Shown here in pieces: positions 59,501 through 64,000 of a DNA stretch of 64,000 bases (positions are counted from its first letter, which is position 1; each line of letters opens with the position of its first letter). The notes below the pieces were generated by a model, which was given only the letters and a program-made list of their open reading frames with translations, made no database searches and was not told the origin of the DNA. The translations under genes and the position numbers were made by a program. Origin of the DNA: JAHCHG01 sp041394845 (GTDB taxonomy: Bacteria; Acidobacteriota; Blastocatellia; Pyrinomonadales; Pyrinomonadaceae). The stretch spans positions 554,614 to 618,613 of the forward strand of contig JAWKHL010000003.1 in the NCBI GenBank assembly GCA_041394845.1, read 5' to 3'.

Positions 59501-59812
59501 CTGGGGATCGAAAAGCGCTATAAAGCGGCCGTGCTGGTCGGGTCGGGCGTCGATAAAAGCTGGCAGGAATGGATACCGGAAGCCAATTTCATCAATTTCG
59601 CCCCGCATTCAAAATTGCCAAAACTCTTTATTAACGGGCGTTATGACGAGGCGCATCCGCTCGAAACCTACAGCGAACCCATCTACAAGATATTCAGCGA
59701 ACCGAAAAAACAGGTCATCTACGACGGCGGGCATATTCCGACGATCGAATTTTTCTCAACCACGATCAATGACTGGCTCGATGAAAAAATCGGACCGCCG
59801 GCCCGATTTTAG
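56525..59812 (+). CDS. Membrane Ser/Thr kinase fused to PEGA, FGE-like and alpha/beta-hydrolase domains
   Basis: 1095 residues. The kinase domain (81-345) has GKGGMGEVYLARD, catalytic Lys110 (VAIKIL), HRDIKPANIVV (Asp202), DFGLAK (220-225) and the APE-like MSPEQ. Next come a TM helix (398-418), a periplasmic PEGA domain (475-555, VQSEPGEARVFLKRF), an FGE/SUMF1-like domain (560-805: MVFVPGGEYSL, VTGITWYEAAAYAAYRGKQLPS, NVSEWV) and an alpha/beta-hydrolase (835-1095: Ser983 in GISNGANLG, Asp1041 and His1070). The outer part could sense, modify or cleave an envelope substrate and the inner kinase relay to the sigma factor; the relay is inferred. The start overlaps no other gene. Confidence 0.93.
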   Translation: MSPDKWQEISRIFNAVIEKEPSLREKFLADICGGDEDLRNEIGTLLSAHESGDSFIDSPGAGLKPEPFELGLKKGDKIDAFEIEKLLGKGGMGEVYLARDTRLNRPVAIKILPPAIASDSQANRRLLREAQAAALEHPNICTIHEIVETEECNFIVMQYVEGEPLSEILKNGALGLRRTLKIGLQVVEAIADAHRNGVIHRDIKPANIVVSPNDQVKVLDFGLAKRISPKDDDSPSLKSILSQPGLILGTASYMSPEQARGLSVDGRTDLWSFGVVFYEMTVGKRPFEGNSLADKFVSILHDEPPLPGGLSDELKRIITRLLEKDADRRYQTAQELLIDLRTLRQEVEFEKQLQTHISVDSGSPTINAKILGSDDRGSEKTLFIVEKKPKTFWQKIGLMQIALGGLILFLLGIGGWYLRHQSDINWARENVKKIAELASNESNFEAYDLALQVQGYIPEDEELKKLMPTISDKISVQSEPGEARVFLKRFLPNETGDFPESVLIGTTPIKDFQIARGHYILRIEKDGFAPFERTISGTIPRIGGSFIDSPPLEIDVKLIGTERSPENMVFVPGGEYSLVNWSRPIQDKVRLDDFFIDKYEVSNREFKEFINSGGYLKKEFWKHAFIKAGQEISLEEAVRNFKDKTGLPAPRSWSNQNFPEGEEDLPVTGITWYEAAAYAAYRGKQLPSVFQWERAARNGVSDPRYNAMPWGLIKQGETTDFRANFGSTGSVSVKKFEFGMSPFGAFNMAGNVSEWVLNRSGDNYVTSGGAWNDLPYSFGDYGEYPGFYASDKLGFRCVLNLSETGSDQGAQDVLPDEIPNYAVSGENDHKMWLTHYQYDQKPLNPQIVETREAQDWIRRTITFTGENDETVSAYLYLPKNYARPLQVIHYLPPGDVVDGLRPLPDSVEMFMTPLIKSGRAVFTVSLRGYSERPFPDNYVPPARNTVEFRKQAVNWMTDLRRGLDYLETVDEVDFKKLSFLGISNGANLGILVLGIEKRYKAAVLVGSGVDKSWQEWIPEANFINFAPHSKLPKLFINGRYDEAHPLETYSEPIYKIFSEPKKQVIYDGGHIPTIEFFSTTINDWLDEKIGPPARF

Positions 59813-59892
59813 GATTATTGACAGACAAAGTATTTGGAGTTTTGTCTCGCGCCCGGCTTTTCGTTGGAAACCAAAGTTTTATCGCAAGCGCC

Positions 59893-59910
59893 GGCCGCGT
59901 AAACGCGGCC
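59893..59910. terminator. Small GC hairpin between convergent genes
   Basis: GGCCGCGT-AA-ACGCGGCC, 8-bp arms. It lies between the kinase stop (+) and the hypE stop (-); the T-run is weak. A possible convergent terminator. Confidence 0.4.
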
Positions 59911-59929
59911 CCTTCGAACCTCCGCCCCT

Positions 59930-61000
59930 TTAACAGATTCGCGGCAACTGTTCGCCGAGCTGCATATCGACGACGCGGGTGGCTCCGAATTTCGTTTTGG
60001 CGACGACCATTCCCGGATGAGATTCGACCGCCTGACCGATGATCGCAGCATCTTTGCCCCTCTCGTTTTTTCGCATCGCTTCCAGAATCTTTTCGGCCGC
60101 ATCCGGCGGGACGATGGCGATCAGTTTGCCCTCGTTGGCGACGTAAAAGGGATCAAGCCCGAGGAATTCGCAGGCCGAAGCGACAACTTTCGGAACCGGA
60201 ACCTTGGTTTCATCCAAAACGATCCCGACGCCCGAGGCTTTGGCGATCTCGTTCAGAGCCGAAGCGATCCCGCCGCGCGTCGGATCGCGCAGAACGCGGA
60301 CATCTTTGCTGACGGAGAGAATGTCCTCGACCAAAAAGTTCAGATTGGCGCAATCGGATTCGATGACGGCGTCAAACTCCAGCCCCTCGCGCTCGCTCAT
60401 GATGGCTATGCCGTGCAGACCGATCTCGCCCGAAACGATGACCGCATCGCCGGGGCGAACCAGATTCGGAGCGAGATCAACGCCTCGCGGAATAATCCCG
60501 ATCCCGCTGGTATTGATAAACAGCCCGTCGCCCTTGCCTTTATCGACGACCTTTGTGTCGCCGGTTACGATCTTGACCCCGGCCTCCGCGGCCTGCTCGC
60601 CCATGGTGTTTACGATCCGTCCCAAAGATTCGACCTCAAAGCCTTCTTCGATGATAAAACCGGCGCTCAGAAAAAGCGGTTTCGCCCCCGCCATCGCCAC
60701 ATCGTTGACCGTTCCGTTGACGGCCAGATTGCCAATGTTTCCGCCCCGGAAAAAGAGCGGCTGAACGACGAACGAATCGGTCGAATAAGAAAGACGCCCG
60801 CCGTCCTTCAACAATTCGAAAACATCGAGCGCCGCCGAATCGCTCAGCGAATCGAGCGTCTCGTTGGAAAAAACCGGCAAAAAAAGATTCTCGACCAACT
60901 CGCTCGACAATTTCCCACCGCCCCCGTGCCCGAGGACTATTTTCGGATAATCCCGCAAAGGCAAAGGGCAAACCCAGTTGTTGAAATCTATTTCGCTCAT
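59930..61000 (-). CDS. hypE: Hydrogenase maturation protein HypE
   Basis: 356 residues of the PurM-like family. KIVLGHGGGGKLSSELVENLFLPVF (ATP site), YSTDSFVVQPLFFRGGNIGNLAVNGTVNDVAMAGAKPLFL, and ILVEDILSVSKDVRVLRDPTRGGIASALNEIA are present. The C-terminus is PRIC, whose Cys carries the carbamoyl/cyano group. HypE dehydrates the thiocarboxamide to the cyanide ligand of the [NiFe]-hydrogenase iron. It is likely cotranscribed with the HypD gene further upstream on the same strand, although the locus in between is foreign. Confidence 0.97.
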   Translation of the reverse strand: MSEIDFNNWVCPLPLRDYPKIVLGHGGGGKLSSELVENLFLPVFSNETLDSLSDSAALDVFELLKDGGRLSYSTDSFVVQPLFFRGGNIGNLAVNGTVNDVAMAGAKPLFLSAGFIIEEGFEVESLGRIVNTMGEQAAEAGVKIVTGDTKVVDKGKGDGLFINTSGIGIIPRGVDLAPNLVRPGDAVIVSGEIGLHGIAIMSEREGLEFDAVIESDCANLNFLVEDILSVSKDVRVLRDPTRGGIASALNEIAKASGVGIVLDETKVPVPKVVASACEFLGLDPFYVANEGKLIAIVPPDAAEKILEAMRKNERGKDAAIIGQAVESHPGMVVAKTKFGATRVVDMQLGEQLPRIC

Positions 61001-61026
61001 AAAAAATCAATTCGTGAGTAAATATT

Positions 61027-61251
61027 TCAGACTTGTTTTTGTGCCTGGCGCCGGGCAACTTTCATTAACAAGCGCAATGCCTCATTAACAGATTCAGCAT
61101 CGGGAAACACTTCATGCACATCCTCTTCCAGCAAAACCAAATTCGTGCCTGCTCGATATCGTTCGGCATATTTGCCGCGCACTCTGCCTTTTAGTTCCGA
61201 AAGGTCATACACCGGGCGCATCTCATCATTTTCAATTTTGTCCTTGTTCAT
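61027..61251 (-). CDS. Antitoxin-like protein (partner of BrnT-type toxin)
   Basis: 74 residues from MNKDKIENDEMRPVYDLSELKG (ATG at 61251, GAGAG 5 nt upstream). RPxYDLSELKGxVRGKYAERYRxGTNLVLLEEDV is typical of short DNA-binding or toxin-binding partners of BrnT-like toxins. The second half (SVNEALRLLMKVARRQA) is helical. It overlaps the end of the toxin remnant by 20 bases, the usual order being toxin first. The toxin gene is broken, so the antitoxin is probably an orphan. Confidence 0.8.
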   Translation of the reverse strand: MNKDKIENDEMRPVYDLSELKGRVRGKYAERYRAGTNLVLLEEDVHEVFPDAESVNEALRLLMKVARRQAQKQV

Positions 61252-61511
61252 ATTGCTCTCTTTCCCCGCGCGTCGGCTCCCGCACACTGATGATGCGAAT
61301 CGTTTCGCCGTCGTCGCTATGCGCTATAAACAACAGTCTGCCGTTTTCGGAATGTCCGAATGATAAGAAAACGGCGCTCTTCAGCTGAATGATCAGGATC
61401 GTCAAAAGTATCAGAAAGCGGATCGCCGAAAACGGTTGCCGCTTCCTCAAAAGAAACCTTGGGTTTAGCCAGATTGTCCGCCGCTTTATTTTTGTCCCAA
61501 TCAAACTGCAC
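61232..61511 (-). pseudogene. BrnT-family toxin gene, frameshifted
   Basis: From a GTG at 61511: MQFDWDKNKAADNLAKPKVS, then FEEAATVFGDPLSDTFDDPDHSAEERRFLII, which is the N-terminal part of BrnT. The frame then derails (RTFRKRQTVVYSA, stop at 61317). The expected remainder, GHSENGRLLFIAHSDDGETIRIISVREPTRGEREQYE, is present in another frame, ending at 61232. A single extra base near 61359-61365 (in ATTCGGACATTC) explains it. BrnT is a ribonuclease toxin of type II systems. The gene is probably inactive unless the base is an assembly error. Confidence 0.85.
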
Positions 61512-61530
61512 AAGTAAAGAATAGCGGTTT

Positions 61531-62151
61531 TCAGTTTATTTTCCCAACCTTTTCTTCCCAACCGAACCAACTGAAAGAAACGTCTTCTTCGGCAACGGGT
61601 TTCCCGTCAAAAAGTTTGGTTAAACGCCCTGTCAGAACAGTTCCGGCGGGTTTGCTTTCTTCGTAATTCCCCTTTACTACAAAGCGTCCGACAAATTTAT
61701 AGCCGATCTTTTTATGTGTGTTCGTCTTAAACGAGAAATCCCCAAAAGAAAGATTTTCAGCCCGCCATCCGTAGTAGTAACTACCGACTTTTAAAAGACC
61801 TCTCGGTTTTTGGGAAACCCAGATAGCTTTTCTTGCGATCGGCGGCGGCGTACATGGAGAAGGAGCGCAGGCACTGCCATAACCCACGGACGAACCTGTC
61901 ATCACCGTCAGCCAGTTAATGTTCCGAAAGGCTTTGGACGGCCGGTCTTTAAATTCAAATCCTCCGTCCGGTCGAAAACTGTCGTTTGATTCGGTTATTT
62001 CAACCGGAACCGGTTTTGTCATCTCATCCGGTGCTTTTGAGAATGTTTCCTCTTTATTGATAAATCCGGAGTGAATTCCGATGACAGAGAGAACCCCGAC
62101 AGCGAGCGCAATAACAAAAACGATTGATTTCAGATTAAAAAAAAGAGGCAT
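61531..62151 (-). CDS. Membrane-anchored hypothetical protein
   Basis: 206 residues with an N-terminal TM or uncleaved signal (8-27, IVFVIALAVGVLSVIGIHSG). It contains a Cys pair in GSACAPSPCTPPPIARKAIWVS and a beta-rich C-terminal part (YKFVGRFVVKGNYEESKPAGTVLTGRLTKLFDGKPVAEEDVSFSW). No family is recognised. It is upstream of the toxin remnant (19 bp) on the same strand. The role is unknown; the extracytoplasmic domain with a possible disulfide suggests envelope location. Confidence 0.6.
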   Translation of the reverse strand: MPLFFNLKSIVFVIALAVGVLSVIGIHSGFINKEETFSKAPDEMTKPVPVEITESNDSFRPDGGFEFKDRPSKAFRNINWLTVMTGSSVGYGSACAPSPCTPPPIARKAIWVSQKPRGLLKVGSYYYGWRAENLSFGDFSFKTNTHKKIGYKFVGRFVVKGNYEESKPAGTVLTGRLTKLFDGKPVAEEDVSFSWFGWEEKVGKIN

Positions 62152-62258
62152 AATTTTTATTCAAATCTTCGAGGAACAAGCGGCAAAGAACAAATCCGAC
62201 AGTTGAGATTTAAGTCTTTTGATCCCGGCAATTATACTATCCAGTTCCGCCTCCCGCA

Positions 62259-63068
62259 TCAGACCCGTCCAATGATAAACTGCGTCGCGTTGCGAAAAGG
62301 CTTCGGCCCTTTGATCCCTTTCCACATCAAATCCCGAACCGCTTTCTTTGCTTCTTTGCGAACCTCGGGCGTCAACTGTGCGGCGGTTACTCCGGCCAGA
62401 ACCTCCCAGGCCGTCTCAAAATCGTCGAAATCGAACCCAAAATCCTCCCGCTCCGCCCGGGCCTCGATACCGGCCTGCCGCAATTGTTCGAGAAAAGGTC
62501 CCGGATCCGCCATCGAACCCGGACCGACCCCTTCAACCGGCGGTGTCGATGCAAAACTGCCCGCTTTTTGCTGAAACGCGACTATGTCGCATTCATCGGG
62601 AGCCGCCCAAACTGCGGCGACCAAGCGCCCTCCGGGGCGCAACACCCGCGCCATTTCTCTTGCGGCGGCAGATCTGTCAATCGCGTACATCAGGCTCAAG
62701 GAAGCAAGTATGACGTCGAAACTCGAATCGTCGGCCGGGATCGCTTCCGCGCGGCCTTCGCAAAATTCCAGATTATCCGCACCCAGAGCCGCCGCTCTCT
62801 CCCTCGCCAGCAAAAGCATTTCGGGGCTGATGTCAACGCCGGTAACTCTCCCCGCGCGTCCGACGCCCGTCGCCGCAAGAATCGCCACCGATCCCGTTCC
62901 CGTCCCCAGATCGAGAACATCTTCGCCGACCTTCAGCGAGGCCCGCGCGATGACGGCTTCAACGATCGGTAAAAACCGTCGATCTATCTCCCGGGCGTAA
63001 ACCTCCGACATCCGCTCCCAAACGGAGATCTGCCATTCAAAACCTGATTCACCTTCTTTCGGTTTCAT
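62259..63068 (-). CDS. Class I SAM-dependent methyltransferase
   Basis: 269 residues from the ATG at 63068 (MKPKEGESGFEWQISVWERM); upstream codons reach into a region without a gene start. The methyltransferase core shows VLDLGTGTGSVAILAA (motif I), VTGVDISPEMLLLARERAAAL and FCEGRAEAIPADDSSFDVILASLSLMYAIDR, MARVLRPGGRLVAAVW. The C-terminal part is helical. The substrate is unknown; relatives include UbiE-like enzymes. It sits between hypD and the toxin-antitoxin locus; no link with hydrogenase maturation is established. Confidence 0.88.
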   Translation of the reverse strand: MKPKEGESGFEWQISVWERMSEVYAREIDRRFLPIVEAVIARASLKVGEDVLDLGTGTGSVAILAATGVGRAGRVTGVDISPEMLLLARERAAALGADNLEFCEGRAEAIPADDSSFDVILASLSLMYAIDRSAAAREMARVLRPGGRLVAAVWAAPDECDIVAFQQKAGSFASTPPVEGVGPGSMADPGPFLEQLRQAGIEARAEREDFGFDFDDFETAWEVLAGVTAAQLTPEVRKEAKKAVRDLMWKGIKGPKPFRNATQFIIGRV

Positions 63069-63166
63069 AAATTGACCAAACGGATCGGTGGAATTTCTTC
63101 GCCACCGAATTCCGTTCGAATCGCCCGCGCTCCGAACGGGGCAAGCGGGACTCCCCTCGCTCCCGG

Positions 63167-64000
63167 TTATTTTGCCGTCGCCGCAAAACGACCGTAGTTG
63201 TAGTAAGCGGCGCAGGCTCCTTCTGAGGAAACCATCGTCGCGCCGAGCGGTTTTCGCGGAGTGCATTCTTTGCCGAAAGCCGGGCATTGGTGCGGTTTGA
63301 TCGTTCCTTGCAAAACCTCGCCGCTCCGGCACAATGCGGATTCGTGCGTTTCGATGCCGGTTACGTCGAATTTGTATTCGGCGTCAAGATCGCGGTAGTT
63401 CTTATTGAGACTCCAGCCGCTTTGGGGAATGACTCCGATCCCGCGCCAGGCCCGGTCTCTGGTTTCAAAAACATCTCTCAGCATCTTTTGCGCCGCCGTG
63501 TTGCCCTCGAAAGTGACGACCCGGTTGTAGGCGTTTTCGACCTCAAAGGTCCCGCGTTCAAGATGCGTTACCGCCCGGCGGATTCCCTCCAGAATGTCGA
63601 GAGGTTCGAATCCGGTGACGATGATCGGGATCTTGTATTTTTGCGCCAGCGGCGGATATTGCGAAAACCCCATCACCGAACAGACGTGTCCCGCCGCCAG
63701 AAAAGCCTGAACCCGATTGGTCGGCGATTCCATGATGGCGGCGATCGCCGGCGGAACCAGCACGTGCGAAACCAGCATCGAAAAATTCTTCAGATCTTGT
63801 CGTTTGGCCTGAAAGACTGCCATCGCGTTGGCCGGCGCGGTCGTTTCGAAACCGACTCCGAAAAACACGACCTCTTTATCGGGATTTTCCCTGGCAAAAC
63901 GAACCGCATCGAGCGGAGAATAGACGGTGCGAACATCGCCGCCCTCGCTTTTGATTCGGAACAGATCCTTTTCGCTGCCGGGAACCCGAAGCATATCGCC
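63167..64000 (-). CDS. hypD: Hydrogenase maturation protein HypD, C-terminal part
   Basis: The frame is open to the window edge (GDMLRVPGSEKDL) and lacks the first part of HypD. The remainder matches the family: VVFFGVGFETTAPANA, LVSHVLVPPAI, IVTGFEPLDILEGI, NAYNRVVTFEGN, and the C-terminal [4Fe-4S] region with CRSGEVLQGTIKPHQCPAFGKECTPRKPLGATMVSSEGACAAYY. HypD with HypC assembles the Fe(CN)2CO unit of [NiFe]-hydrogenases. It is in the same orientation as hypE, 2.2 kb upstream. The organism therefore probably makes a [NiFe]-hydrogenase, encoded elsewhere. Confidence 0.97.
   Translation of the reverse strand, partial: GDMLRVPGSEKDLFRIKSEGGDVRTVYSPLDAVRFARENPDKEVVFFGVGFETTAPANAMAVFQAKRQDLKNFSMLVSHVLVPPAIAAIMESPTNRVQAFLAAGHVCSVMGFSQYPPLAQKYKIPIIVTGFEPLDILEGIRRAVTHLERGTFEVENAYNRVVTFEGNTAAQKMLRDVFETRDRAWRGIGVIPQSGWSLNKNYRDLDAEYKFDVTGIETHESALCRSGEVLQGTIKPHQCPAFGKECTPRKPLGATMVSSEGACAAYYNYGRFAATAK

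Noticed and set aside
57983..59608. 541-codon minus-strand frame
   Set aside because: Antisense shadow of the kinase fusion gene; no family features.
1..64000. tRNA, rRNA or CRISPR array
   Set aside because: Read through for cloverleaf-like CCA ends, rRNA signatures and regularly spaced repeats; none was seen, though a covariance-model scan could not be run.

Overview
The window comes from a Gram-negative bacterium, most likely an Acidobacteriota of the Blastocatellia type. This placement is inferred: it rests on the mix of TolC/RND/HlyD envelope exporters, an ECF sigma factor next to a membrane Ser/Thr kinase, paired DUF4331 proteins, a VWFA-related secreted protein and BshB1. There is no rRNA or other marker gene to confirm it. 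About 57 intact genes are recognisable, most of them on the minus strand. No tRNA, rRNA or CRISPR array was seen.

Layout. 1-7.6 kb: a LytS/LytTR-type two-component pair, secreted hydrolases, lipB, and a clean 268-bp MITE-like insertion. 7.6-18.6 kb: a signalling island whose core is a kaiC-kaiB cluster preceded by a response regulator with a KaiA/RsbU-like helical C-terminus. The transcription order is kaiA-like, kaiB, kaiC. It is surrounded by three multi-domain histidine kinases and two more response regulators. 19-24 kb: a DUF5685 protein with an extreme Cys/Asp tail, a DUF4112 protein, and a HEAT-cyclophilin protein. 24-31 kb: VWFA protein, amidohydrolase, GIY-YIG-like protein, O-methyltransferase, BshB1, a free-standing four-helix-bundle (23S-IVP) gene and an RNase Z-like hydrolase. 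31-38.9 kb: a DevBCA-type ABC exporter operon with TolC, an NAD-epimerase and a TetR regulator. 39-44.7 kb: a TetR-adaptor-RND efflux operon. 44.8-54.8 kb: envelope and stress genes, pirin, a PqqB-like protein, a degenerate NarL-type regulator, a TPR lipoprotein, and a sigma factor followed by two DUF4331 genes. 55-64 kb: lipase, ECF sigma plus a giant kinase/PEGA/FGE/hydrolase fusion, then hypE and hypD ([NiFe]-hydrogenase maturation) separated by a broken BrnT-like toxin-antitoxin locus and a methyltransferase.

How it fits together. The exporters appear wired by TetR operators. The same perfect 18-bp palindrome lies in front of tolC and in front of the RND operon 11.6 kb away, so one repressor probably co-controls the pump and its outer-membrane channel. 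A second palindrome sits in front of the first tetR. The Kai genes, kinases and receivers look like one timekeeping or signalling unit.

A second theme is intergenic. At more than a dozen gene ends there are degenerate tandem heptamers whose unit differs from locus to locus. They are often arranged as inverted pairs that form terminator-like hairpins.
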